From positions 19,565,501 to 19,629,500 of the forward strand of contig CM027382.1 of assembly GCA_015680905.1 (NCBI GenBank): a stretch of 64,000 nt of DNA, written 5' to 3'. Source of the stretch: Coptis chinensis. Taxonomy: Eukaryota; Streptophyta; Magnoliopsida; Ranunculales; Ranunculaceae. The notes below the pieces were generated by a model that was not told where the DNA came from, made no database searches, and saw only the letters and a program-made list of their open reading frames with translations. Both the position numbers and the translations under genes were made by a program. Positions 47,232-58,086 of this stretch are shown here, in pieces. Numbering within the stretch: the stretch's first letter is position 1; the number at the start of each line of letters is the position of its first letter.

Positions 47232-48116
47232 GGCGGACGAATGCAGCAGAAGCGACCACGGTGACCCGAGCTCTTCTCAAGTTTTAGATGTTATTTTCAC
47301 TGAAAGTTTTGACCACGTTGTTTAGATATGGTCATTTGAATTTGTGTTTGTATGGGGCCTTTGGTCTTGAAACAATAGAGCTGGTTTCCTAGGGTAACCT
47401 GGGCAGTTCGTCTTTCTTTATGTTTGTGACAACGATGAACTACTTGGCTTCCTTGAATGTATTGGGGAGTTCAAGTAGTGATAACTGGCGGTTAACTGAG
47501 CTGGATTTCCTGGGTAGACTAAGCAGCTTGGTTATTCTGCGAACTGCGGCTTAACTGTGGTCGTCAGTTCGCTTATTTGCTTGTATGGATAGCATGTTGC
47601 TTTACTTTGCTCAATTAGCATTGCGTATGATATGTCTGATTGCATTTTGTAAGCATGTGATTGTTGTTGCGACTTGTTGTGAGAGTGATATAGTCTAAAT
47701 GACCTGTGAATTTGTTGGCATGTCTTGCTTGTTGTTCGGTTTAAGCGTTGTAGGTTGCACATATTTTGAGGATGCATGGAGCGTTCTATAATCTGGAGTT
47801 ATCAGGGATACAATACATGCATGGCACGTGTAGGAATATGAGCGGTCAGGAGATATGAAATGATGGCTGCCAGGTGGCCTGCCGTTTGGCGTCTCGATGC
47901 CATTATGACTTGCCTTGGGAAGAGACGTTACTTGGGCATAAATAGAACTGTTTTGAGAATCTGAAGGGTATTTGCTCGTCTCTTTCTTTAAGTTGCTCTG
48001 CTATCTTAGATAGTGTTGGTCTTCTTTCCTCTACTGATCATCTCAGGTACGTGTTTTCGTTGCTTGGTTCTTTGTTTGTCTTAGTAAACTTTGTTCGTGT
48101 AGCGGCTCACTAATTA
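47232..48116 (+). other. Spacer between the two antisense ORF copies
   Basis: It contains tail sequence of copy 1 (around 47300-47600, resembling 49190-49400 after copy 2) and then leader sequence of copy 2. No protein recognised. Confidence 0.4.
47937..47945 (+). promoter_or_regulatory. TATA-like box upstream of antisense ORF copy 2
   Basis: CATAAATAG lies about 200 bp before the ATG at 48141. A leader with a possible intron (CTCAG|GTACGTG near 48.05 kb to TTTGTAG near 48.13 kb) lies between. Suggestive only. Confidence 0.3.
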
Positions 48117-48140
48117 TTGGCTGTGTTTGTAGACTTTAAA

Positions 48141-49144
48141 ATGGCTAGACGTCGTGAAAAGACTGCTGGTGGTAGTAAGGGGGCGAGGGAAACTTCTCCC
48201 CTAGTGATGGAGGAGATGGAATTCCGACCACATCCTCTTGGGAACCATGGTAAGCGTAAAGCTGATGATTCTGATGCTAGGAAAGGCAAGCGTGCGAAGA
48301 TGGAGGGATGCGGGCGACCTGGGGGGGTCGTGTTTAGGTTTCTGAGTCGTGGAGGGGGCGACGATCTGGGGCAAGATCGCCATGCTGCGTCTGGCAGCTC
48401 GTCCTCGTGTCTTGGTGATGTGGGGTGCGACTTCTTCTAACTCGGGAAGACAGGGAAGAAGCGCATGGTGAAGCGTTCTGATTGTAGTTTTCATTCAACC
48501 TCTATAGCGAGCTGTCTTTTGGAGGGGATAGTGTTAGACGGTGATAAAGACGAGCTGGAGAATGAAAGTATGGAAACAACCCTGAAGACCTCCGACGCAG
48601 CCTGTTGTTTGGTGAGTTTTCTAGTTGGATCTTTTTGTTGCGACATGAATGAGGACTATTAACAGTAACGTTCTCTGTGCAGTTTTTGGTGGGGTACGAT
48701 AGGTTAAAGCGAACTGTTCAGCGTTCTGGTAACGGCGATGGTGGCGTGACTGAGCTAGTAAGGATGCGTGCTGCTTAGGAAGTCAATAAGAAGAAGCTGA
48801 CGTCGCTGAGGAACAAACATCAGGACACGTTGAAGGAGAAAACTGTTCTGGTTAAGGTAATGAGTGATCTGCAAAAACAGTTGTCGTCCGTGATGGAGTA
48901 CGCCAAGCAATGTCAAATGGTGGCTCTCAAAGCGCAAAAGGAGTATGATCGAACTTGTGAAGATCATTCAGTGTTGGCGGAATTGTACGTGGAGCTATTG
49001 GAGAAGTAGGACCAGGAAGCTGAAGGAACTGCCGCACTTGTCCTTGCACGTGATGCGAATCATATCCCTTCTACCAGTGCCGTTCCAAGGGATAAGCATG
49101 TTGTTGCTGATGCAGGACGATGATTTTTTAGGCTTCTCTCAGTA
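48141..49144 (+). pseudogene. Antisense extra ORF of the Tat-like element, copy 2 (shortened)
   Basis: The ATG at 48141 opens a basic N-terminus (MARRREKTAGGSKGARE, KRKADDSDARKGKRAK) that stops at 48440. In another frame follows KRSDCSFHSTSIASCLLEGI (about 48.47-48.53 kb), clearly the counterpart of copy 1 at 46.5 kb. Then come an intron-like GTGAGT..GCAG gap and a coiled-coil-like stretch to about 49.0 kb, with a TAG near 48.78 kb. The Transposase_28-like N-terminal part of copy 1 is missing. Confidence 0.55.
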
Positions 49145-49547
49145 AGTGTTGAAATGAATTTTTGGATGTGTTATGGTTTCTCCTCTCTAGAAGAGAGTTA
49201 AACAATAGAGTTGGTTTCTCAGGCTTGCCTGAGCAGTTCGCTTTTTGGTGTATAATCTTTAACGAGTTGGTTTCCATGAGAGTGCCAGCTCGATGTTTTA
49301 TCGCACTTGTAAGAACTACCGATCTAGATTTCCTGGGTAAACCCAGCAGATTGATGAGATCGCGAACTGGTTTTCTGGCCTAGGGTCGGCAGTTCTATTG
49401 ATGAATATGTATGGAATGCATTCTTTTGCTTATGCTTGATTGATTGTAGCTAGTGTTTTGTTTATGATGGTTGTAGTACCTAGTGGCTACGAAGCCTGAG
49501 ATATAGCTTAAGAAAACATTTTACTCGTTAAGTTTTGCGTGAGAGAG

Positions 49548-50240
49548 CGATCTCACTGAGTTGATCTTAGAAGTATAGGTCCTCTACTAGTGAGAATTGG
49601 ATAGGCTATGAAGCATGTTAGCTCAAGAGAGCGTCTGCTCGCGGAGAGCGTATTTAGACTATGAGGGCGTATTGTTCACTAAGAGCGTATTTAGCCTACG
49701 AAGGCATACTGCTCACTGAAAGCGTATGTATTCAGCCTCTGAGGGCGTACTGCTCACTGAGAGCGTATTTAGCCTCTGAAGGCGTACTGCTCACTGAGAG
49801 CATATTTAGCCTCTGAAGGCGTACTGCTCACCGAGAGCATTTTTAGCCTCTGAAGGCGTACTGCTCACCGAGAGCGTTCTTAGCCTCTGAAGGCGTACTG
49901 CTCATCGAGAGCATTCTCACTAAGTTGATCCTAGAAGTATAGGTCCTCAACTTAGTGAGACTTGGAGAGGCTATGAGCCTGTAAGCTCATGAGAGCGTGC
50001 TACTCACGGAGAGCGTACTTAGCCTCTGAAGGCGTACTACTCATTGAGAGTGTATTTAGCCTCTGAAGGCGTACTGCTCACCGAGAGCGTTCTCACTGAG
50101 TTGATCCTAGAAGTATAGGTCCTCAACTTAGTGAGACTTGGAGAGGCTATGAGCCTGTAAGCTCATGAGAGCGTGCTACTCGCGGAGAGCGTATTTAGCC
50201 TCTGAAGGCGTATGGCTCACTGAGAGCGTTGGATCTTATG
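49548..50240. repeat. Minisatellite block in the 3' region of the Tat-like element
   Basis: Repeated units of about 37 bp built on GAGAGCGTATTTAGCCTCTG and AAGGCGTACTGCTCACT. They are interleaved with a longer unit (GTTGATCCTAGAAGTATAGG, GTCCTC..., GAGAGGCTATGAGCCTGTAA) seen near 49.55, 49.92 and 50.10 kb. Two levels of periodicity, so it looks like a young higher-order array. It lies just beyond the end of pol. Confidence 0.85.
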
Positions 50241-50394
50241 TGAGTGCTGGAAGTGCGCATGTACTGGTGGTGCATTTGGTGCAAGCGTGGTTTTGTCGTT
50301 AACGCGTTTGAACGGATTGATTGACAATACAAACATAACTAAACTAACTGTATTGACAGGAAATAAAAAACATGATATGTACAAGATTGCATCT

Positions 50395-51417
50395 TTATTG
50401 ATAAAATCTTTTTAACAAATAAGTGTTCCAGGGGCGTGGTTGTGATCTCCCTTCTTGCGTCTTGATCCAGTACGCCCCATTACCAACAACTTGGTCTACT
50501 ATATATGGTCGTTCCCATGTTGGTGCTTGTTTGGAGTCATCCTGAGTCTTTTTCAGAACTAGATCACCAGGTTGAAAAGATCGAGGATATACTCGTTTGT
50601 TGTAAGACTTATTTAAAATCTGTTGATACGACACCACTCTGATGGCTGCCAGGTCGCGGCGCTCTTCCAGCAAATCGACCTCATGAGCTAGGATGGAGTC
50701 ATTTCATCCCAATTCGACGAGTTCTGATCTAGTCATAGTGATTGTCAGCTCGGTGGGAATGACAGCTTCTGTGCCATTGCATAGGGAGAATGGTAATTCG
50801 CCAGTGCTGGAGCGAGCTGTGGTGAGATGAGCCCACAGAATGTTCTCTAACTGGTTTGGTCATTGGCTCTTGTTCTTTTCAAACTTTTTCTTCAATTTTT
50901 CTAAGATTGCTTTGTTGCTGGCCTCTTCTTGGCCATTGCTTTGAACGTACTGAGAAGTGGAGAATGCATGAACGATCTTTCACTTGGCTAGAAACTCTTT
51001 GACTATTTTGCCCTTGAACTGGGAACCATTGTCCATCACCAGGGTGTGTGGCAAACCAAATCTGGTGATAATATGAGTCCAGATGAAGTTTCTGACATGT
51101 GACTCCTTGACATGTGCTAACGGAATTGCTTCGACCCACTTAGTGAAATAATCGGTTAAAGCCAAGACGAAGTGGAAATCGGTGCTTTTCTGTGGGATGA
51201 ATGGTCCCATGATGTCCATGCCTCACATGTGAAATGGCCAAGGGGTCACAATGCTAATTAACTCGCGAGTCAGTTGGATGATGTTGTGGCCAAAGGTTTG
51301 GCATTTGATGCACTTGAGGGCATATGTTTTGGCATCGATCTGCATGCGAGGCCAAAAGTATCCTTGGGAGATCACTTTGTGGGCTAAAGAGCGTCCTCCA
51401 GCATGGTTGTCACACTC
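50395..51417 (-). pseudogene. Integrase of the Tat-like element
   Basis: An HHCC zinc-binding part lies at the start (CDNHAGGRSLAHKVISQGYF, then KCIKCQTFGH near 51.3 kb). The catalytic core has MDIMGPF, VMDNGSQFKG and the NGQEEASNK block, giving D, D and E. The C-terminus is RSFQPGDLVLKKTQDDSKQA and WERPYIVDQV, ending at the stop 50397-50395. Stops fall near 51.22, 50.98, 50.87 and 50.70 kb. Confidence 0.88.
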
Positions 51418-52090
51418 TCATTCATGAATTTCTGCAAAAATTAACTGACCTTGTTCTGGGCTTATGCCCCTCAAAAGAGGTCCGCCAACGGCAATAACGG
51501 CGAGCCAGATATGGGACTTGTCTGGCTTTGGCACACTCTTCTGGGAGTGTACCGTGCTGGAGAGTGGGCACAAGTCACTGATTTCTAAGACGTACTCCAC
51601 TTGGTAAGCAGGTCGGTCAACTACCTCAATCAATAGTTGTCTAGGGGAGCAGTTCAGTGTTTGAGTAGCCAGGTAAGCTAAAATGTCTACGTGACGGTTC
51701 TCATCATGCAAAAAGTGGTATATGGTGGCTCTCTTGAAAGAAGGTAGTAATTGATTAACAACTTGAAGGTATTTAGAAAGGTTACCTTCATGGATAGTGT
51801 ACTCTTTAGCAATCTGGCGAACGACCAGTTGCGAGTCACTAAAGACCTGCAAATCTTGTACACCGAGCTGTAGCGCCATTCTGAGCCCCATGATTAATGC
51901 CTCATACTCCGCCTCATTGTTGGAGGTCACAAAGTTAATGCGAACTGATTTCTCCACCATTGCTCCATCTGGCGATACTAAGACAACTCGATTCCACTCC
52001 CTCTGGGGTTGCTAGAGCCATCCACAAAGAGAGACCAGACGGTCTTGTCATTTTGCTTTGAGGGTAAGATGTCGACTTCAGGTTCCCAAT
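51418..52090 (-). pseudogene. Second (archaeal-type) RNase H of the Tat-like element
   Basis: WSLFVDGSSNPRGSGIELS near 52.04 kb begins the RVT_3-type fold. The frame then changes to KSVRINFVTSNNEAEYEALI, MGLRMALQLGVQDLQVFSDS and QLVVRQI, which carry the expected acidic residues (D of VDGSS, E of NEAEYEAL, D of FSDSQ). A second RNase H in addition to the retroviral one is characteristic of the Tat lineage. Confidence 0.85.
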
Positions 52091-52176
52091 GTAGGTCGCC
52101 GATAGGGAAGTCGGCAACGACCTGTCCTTTCTGCGAGGTGCGTGGGACGAACTCGATATGGTGTTCCCCGAGTTCT

Positions 52177-52641
52177 TCAGCCCATACTGCCATGCGAGTT
52201 GTCTATTCTCTTTATAAAGATTTTCTTCAATGGGAGGTCGGTGAGTACTTTGATTGGGTGCGCTTGGAAATAAGGCCTAAACTTCCGTGCAGAGTATAAT
52301 AATGCGGGTACTGCTATTTCGATGTAAGAGTAGTTTTTTTCGGCTGGAGTTAGCATCTTCCTTGTGAAGTAGATTGGTTTCTCGGAGTTGTTATCCTCTT
52401 TGAAGAGAACCGAACTGATAGCAAAGTCGGATATTGCAAGATAAAGCCCCAATATTTCTCCATCAGTGGGTTTAGCTAGGACAGGAGGTGTTGTGATATA
52501 CTCTTTGAGGGTGGAGAAAGCTTGGTGACATTGATTGTTCCATGAGAATTGCTCGCCTTTCCTAAGAAGTTGTAGGAACGGTCGGTACTTGTCTGATGCT
52601 CTGGATATGAATCGGTTGAATGTAGCAACCATGCCTGACAA
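52177..52641 (-). pseudogene. RT connection and first RNase H of the Tat-like element
   Basis: GMVATFNRFISRASDKYRPF, QAFSTLKEYITTPPVLAKP, LYLAISDFAISSVLFKE, PIYFTRKMLTPAEKNYSYIE and RPYFQAHPIKVLTDLPLKKI follow RT thumb/RNase H order. The join to the RT is broken by a stop near 52.66 kb. Confidence 0.87.
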
Positions 52642-52662
52642 CTTCTGTATCTGCTTCTTTGT

Positions 52663-53860
52663 CTACGGGTCAGGCATATCCAAGAACGCCCGAATTTGGT
52701 CTGGGTTAGCTTCGATTTCGCGCTGTGATACCTGGTAGCCCAGAAATCTCCCTGAGGACGCTCCAAAAAGGCATTTTTCTGGATTCAGCTTCATTCGAGT
52801 GCGACGTAACCTGGAGAACGCTTGCTCAAGGTGAGTGAAATGGTCACCTGCTTTCTTGCTCTTGACGACCATGTCATCAATATAGACTTCCATGGTATCC
52901 CCTAACATGTCCCGGAACATGTCAGTTACCAGTCGTTGATACGTCGCTCCGGCGTTTTTTAGGTTGAACCGGAGGACGTTGTAGCAATAAATGCCATGTT
53001 TCGTAATAAAGGACGTTTTCTCTTGATCTTCTTCAGCAAGTGGTATTTGGTTGTACCCACTATATGCATCCATGAAGGAGAGGAGCTCGTGGCCATAGGT
53101 CTGGTCCACAAGTCGGTCGATTCTAGGTAAAGGGAAACTGTCTTTGGGTGTTTCTTGGTTGACATTGGTGAAGTCAACACAAAGGTGAACTGTGCTGTTT
53201 TTCTTTGGAACTACCACTATGGTATCCCCTAACATGTCCCGAAAAATGTCAGTTACTAGTCGTTGATACGTCGCTCCGGCGTTTTTAAGGCCGAACGGGA
53301 GGATGTTGTAGCAATAAATGCCCTGTTCCATAATGAAGGACGTTTTCTCTTGATCTTCTACAGCAAGTGGTATTTGGTTGTACCCACTATATGCATCCAT
53401 GAAGGATAGGAGCTCGTGGCCACAGGTCTGGTCCACAAGTCGGTCGATTCTAGGTAAAGGGAAGCTGTCTTTGGGTGTTTCTTAGTTGACATTGGTGAAG
53501 TCAATACAAAGATGAACTGTGCTATTTTTCTTTGGAACTGCCACTATGTTAGCGATCCAATCTAGGTAGTCGACCTTTTGGATGAAACCGACTTGCTTGA
53601 GTTTGTTGACCTCGTCATTGAGTACTTTTTGAAATCGTAATGATAGTCTCCTAGGTCGCTGTCGAACTGGTCGAGCATTAGGGTTGACATTCAATCTATG
53701 GCATGCAACGCTAGGATCTATACCCGGCACATCAATATACGACCAAGCGAAAACATCTTTATTCATGAATAAAAAGTTTACAAGCTGGGCTTTGAGTGTG
53801 GGATCGAGGTTAGCCCCTACATAGACGAACTTAGGATCATCGTCTGTTCCTAAGTTCACT
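52663..53860 (-). pseudogene. Reverse transcriptase of the Tat-like element with a 327-bp internal tandem duplication
   Basis: The region reads CHRLNVNPNARPVRQRPRRL, then IVAVPKKNSTVHLCIDFTNV, with a stop after FTNVN in the first copy. FMDAYSGYNQIPLA and GATYQRLVTDIFRDMLGDT follow. At that point the sequence returns to VVVPKKNSTVHLCVDFTNVN and repeats the block before reaching the catalytic YIDD of EVYIDDMVVKSKK (about 52.88 kb). The two copies are 327 bp apart on the DNA and in frame. RT copies element RNA; a palm duplicated this way should not fold normally. Confidence 0.9.
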
Positions 53861-53943
53861 TTCTGCCTTTCTTCGGCTTGTACTGTGGCATGTGGTGGGT
53901 GAACGTCCTGTGGGGGACTACTCTCTATAGTTGCTTTGTCGGT

Positions 53944-54716
53944 CTAATGAGTAATGGGAGTTGCTATAGGAACCGGAGCGTCTGATGTGGTTACGACAAC
54001 AGGGTCAGAGATGACTTCTATGGTCATAACAACAGAGGTTGGAGTACTTGTCTGAAGCTGTATTGGTTGTATAGGGTCTGGTGGGGCGACCTCTGGGGTC
54101 TGAACAGGTGGAACGCTGACTGCGGGGGCGACCTCTGGGGTCCTGACGATTGAATCAATAACTGCTTGAGCGAGCTTCGGTGTCTGGACAGATGGATAGA
54201 CCTTCTTGGTGGAGCCCCCATCGTTCTGAGTTGGTGTGTTGCCTCTGACCTCAGCGACCAAGTCTTTGGCCATTGTGTAGCTGGTGGGCTCGTTTCTTAT
54301 GCTGACAGGGGACTCGGCTGTTTTATTCGCTGAGAGGATTTGATTACAATGATAGGCCTCGAGTTGGTTGTTTCGAAGTTCCATCATGCTCCTAGGGCCT
54401 GGATAGCGAAGGACTTGATGCAGTGTTGACGGTACGGCCTGCATTTGATGAATCCAACGTCGTCCTAGGATGGCGTTGTATGACGACTTGATATCTAAGA
54501 CACTAAAATGCGTATTGAAGCTAACTTTGTCCTCTCGTGATCCCACTAAAATGGGGAGTATAATATCCCCAATTAGGTTGCCTCTAGAGCCATTGAACCC
54601 GTACAAAGGACCAATCGGATCTATGAAGACTGACTTAGGGAAGTTCATCTCCTGTACTGTGTGGTAGAACAAAATGTCACATGAGCTACCAAGGTCGATC
54701 AGAACACGCTTGACTG
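53944..54716 (-). pseudogene. Protease region of the Tat-like element
   Basis: VKRVLIDLGSSCDILFYHTV carries the D-x-G-S-S form of the retropepsin motif usual in this lineage, with FNGSRGNLIGDIILPILVGS and SYNAILGRRWIHQMQAVPST. It ends with a Pro/Val/Thr-rich linker (short PVQTPEVAP repeats) towards RT. The frame is interrupted by a stop near 54.72 kb. Confidence 0.85.
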
Positions 54717-54740
54717 TTCAGTCGCTGATTTTGACATGGA

Positions 54741-56268
54741 CTACAAGCGCGTCATTGTGCGAGAGACAAACTTTGCTGAGGTCGGCTGCTGTGAAAGTGA
54801 TGTCTCTGGTGCTATGACCTGAACTTCGCGGGGTAGGTGCTGCTTGTGAGGAGAAATGGTAAACTTCTTGAAGGGCACCCACGCACCTTCTTTTCTCTCT
54901 AGATGAACTAACCGAGTCATCGGGGAAAGTGATCGTATGAATAGTTCTTTCATTGTCGCGATCTGATGAGTGTAGGCGTTGCTCATGGCGGGAACGGTCT
55001 CTGGGACGTCCTCTACTGCGAGATCGAGTTTGATCATTTTGTCAATCAAGGCGGGGTGAAGTTTGGCTGCGCAGCCTACGAGCCATCAGTTTATGGCGCA
55101 GATCGTCATCAGCTATGTTAGTGTACTGCTTGATGTGTCCAGCTTCGATGAGGTCTTGAAGGTAATGCTTTAGCCCCCATCATGCATCAGTCTCATGACA
55201 TTTTGCTCGGTGAAAGGCGCAGTAAGGCTTGTCAGGTCGATCTACTGGTTGTCGTACATCAGGTCGGTAGTATGCAGCTCGCTTGATCTTTTCCAGTATG
55301 TAACTGGGAGATCATGTGAGAACTGCAAACTCCCGATCATTGTTCATTTAGTTTCCTGACTTCCGTTCTTGCTGTTGTGGTTGTTGTCGGGGTCGCTTTT
55401 TTGAAGCTGAGGGGTCATCGAAAGTTGCTGCGACTTCTTCTTCTTCTGGTAGGCCCTGGCACCTCAGTCCATCTTGTAGCTTAATGTACTTGTCCACGCG
55501 AGCATATAGCTCGGATAACATCTCGGGGCGTTCTTTCATCAACGATCTGGCAAGTGCCGTGTTGCGCATGCGACAGGCGTTGGAGCATGCCAAAGTGGCA
55601 AATGATTCTTTCAGGCCAGCTTCCATGCATAGTAGTTCTGCTTTGAATCGACCTAGAAACTCACGAATGGTTTCGTCTTTGCCCAGTGAGAGTTAGAACA
55701 ACGAATCGAGATCAGCTTTCTTGCATCTATTGTGGGCGTACTGACTAGCGAACAAATCATTGAGTTGCTTGAAGGTCTTTATTGAGTTTGACTCAAGTAA
55801 AAAGAACCAATCGAGTGCGCCATCTTTGAGACTAGCGAGAAACAGATGACAATGAAGATGGTCAAACTCAGGTGTGCTGTAGAGTGCCAGGCTTTAAATG
55901 TAGCGGGCTACGTGCTGCCCAGGACATGCGCTGCCATCATACATCAGAAAACGTGGTTGTATGAAATCTGGAGGAGAAGCTCTGCTCAGTACTTCAGCAG
56001 TAAACGGAGACGTACGATATGTCTTCAGCATTTTCTGGACGATCTGGGTGGCGTCTTTCTTGACAACGCTTTGGTCGATCCGTTGTGACAATTCGTTAAT
56101 CTGTTGATTAACTTCATTGATGTTGTCGTCTGCTAGGGGAGGAGGTGGAGTCTGAGTGTCGACTTGCGTGCGAAGTAAGATGTTCTCCTGCCTGAGTAGG
56201 GTGATTTGTTCATTCATCGTTCCTAGTTGACCAGCTAAACTCTGGATTTGAGCTTCGAGGCTTGCCAT
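54741..56268 (-). pseudogene. Gag of the Tat-like element
   Basis: The ATG at 56268 opens a coiled coil (LEAQIQSLAGQLGTMNEQIT). The block SPPDFIQPRFLMYDGSACPG follows, then the Retrotrans_gag core in which DGALDWFFLLESNSIKTFKQ lies in sequence between stops (55.89-55.69 kb). Next are CSNACRMRNTALARSLMKER and LYARVDKYIKLQDG (55.6-55.35 kb). Sequence down to 54.74 kb is the gag-protease linker. At least three stops. Confidence 0.85.
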
Positions 56269-56353
56269 GCTTCGTGGGCTTGAGAATTTTGGTTTTTGGT
56301 TTTAGAATTTGTTAGGTGGTTTCTCAAGAAATCGAGACCACAGACGACGCCAA

Positions 56354-56912
56354 TGTAAAGGGGTGTTTTGGTATTTCCTTTACATACAAAGGGAGAGAAG
56401 GAGAGCGGATTAGAATATGGTTAAGATCAAGTTCGTCGAGGAGCAAACTGCCTACGTATCTTCTCTTGATTCTGAGGGGGAGAGAAGAATCAGGTCTGGC
56501 GTAGTTCATATGGGGAGTATTTATAGGTGATAAAAGTGAATCCCCACCCAACACGTGTAAAGAACAACACAAATGTAGGGTCAAGATTTTGGAGGCGTGT
56601 GTGAACTGTGTTTATAGGCCTGCTGTAATGATGGGGATTAGTAGCCTAGCTTAGTAGCTTGCGGCAGTGGTCAGTAGCTGGCGGCAGTGATTTGCATACG
56701 TGTAGCTTCATTCATGATTACTTCTAGAAGGTAAGCTGAGTCACGATATAGAACGATCTGTGCAATGATACGAACTATTCTGGAGCGATCTCATAGCTTG
56801 TCGATACGATCTAGTGACACAGATCAGCGAAGTATATCAGAGATTGGTGTGGTATTTCCACCATGCTGAGCACGTGCCTGATATTCCTGAAGGAGAATAT
56901 CACTCCCTCACA
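56354..56912 (-). repeat. 5' LTR of the Tat-like element
   Basis: Pairs with 43116-43673; ends in CCCTCACA followed by ATAGA. Confidence 0.9.
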
Positions 56913-58086
56913 ATAGATATAAAGAAAAATGACTGATTTAACACACCTTATGAGAGACAAGAGAAAGCAAAGTTGAAACATACAACCGCCTTTTATGGTA
57001 GACTTATTGGATCAGGCCCAATAATACTATGAGTCCCTAATAAAATGATCCACCAAGTCATGCGCTTAGTCTTTGATAATATATTGATGCTCGCTCCTTC
57101 GTGAATACACCAATACAATCGTCAAATAATAAATGTTTCATGTGCCGCATGCACATAGGAAAAATATCTGTAATTTGTATGATTAAAGTAATTTCAATTG
57201 GCTTAAGTTTAATACATTGAATGATTTAAATTATGCGCTTTGATTAGTATACAAAAAGTAGTTCAGTTTAATCACAATATATAATCTGAAAATTAGGCTA
57301 GAGCATCTTGACAACCATGCTCAGGAATAAAAATATTGGTTGTTGGAAGCTAATTCATTGAAATATGTCTTGGTTAACTATAACTTGCTTAGTATATATT
57401 ATATAAGGTCACCTACTTGTAAAAAAACTATATTACAGTATGTATCCACTTGTTTTACAATATTTAGAAAATAACAAAACAAAATCTCACAACAGTAAAC
57501 AATGTCCTTAAGACTGTTTTTAAATTGGGTAATTTCCCGAACAGGACCCACATAATGTGCATTGTGTTTCAAAGACACGCTCTTTAATTTTGACTTTTTC
57601 AATGGCATCTTTACCATTTTACCCTTGCATATAATATTTCTCTCCTCATGCAACACTCTCTTTCCTAATGCAAGACTCTCTCCTCTTATTTTCTCTCCTC
57701 ATGCAACACTCTCTTTCCTACTACAAGACTCTCTCCTCTTTGTATTTTTGATGCTAACATGAGCATTTCTCTGACCCGTTAGATCATCGTAGACTTATGT
57801 ACAAGCGATTAGCGACCATTGGATTTTGACCAACACAAAAACAAAACATGGTAGTCATTTACCCTTGTATAATTAGCTATCGATTGAATACAAAAGTAGC
57901 AATTTACATATCTACTATCAGCAAGAATTTCATTGTGTCTGCACAAACATGGAAGACAGGTCATACCTCATTTTTTGTGCCAGCCTAAAAAAGTTTACAC
58001 AAAGCTCCAAATCTTTTTGTTTTTTTTTTCTTCTTTCTCTTGATTATCTAGCTTCTCCTCCTTTTCAATTTTTTTAAGGTTTGTCA
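56913..58086. other. Spacer with a short tandem repeat
   Basis: It starts with the right ATAGA copy. AT-rich, no gene recognised. At about 57640-57735 a block of roughly 50 bp (CTCCTCATGCAACACTCTCT, then TTCCTA..CAAGACTCTCTCC) occurs nearly twice in tandem. Confidence 0.5.

Larger units (their letters stand above)
43116..56912 (-). mobile_element. Tat-lineage Ty3/gypsy retrotransposon with antisense extra ORFs
   Basis: LTRs of about 558 bp (43116-43673 and 56354-56912) begin TGTAAAGGGG and end CCCTCACA. They are flanked by an ATAGA target duplication on both sides. On the minus strand the primer-site region reads TGGCGTCGTCTGTGG, one base inside the 5' LTR; the tRNA was not assigned. The purine tract GAGAGGGGGCTG precedes the 3' LTR. 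Order: gag, protease, RT, RNase H, second (archaeal-type) RNase H, integrase. Then a 7-kb region between pol and the 3' LTR holds a minisatellite, two antisense extra ORFs and a hAT-like insertion. The dual RNase H and the long 3' region are Tat traits. Stops and an RT duplication make it inactive. Confidence 0.92.

Noticed and set aside
49548..50240. Regular repeats resembling a CRISPR array
   Set aside because: The genome is a plant, the 'spacers' are not unique, and the repeats form a minisatellite within a Tat element.
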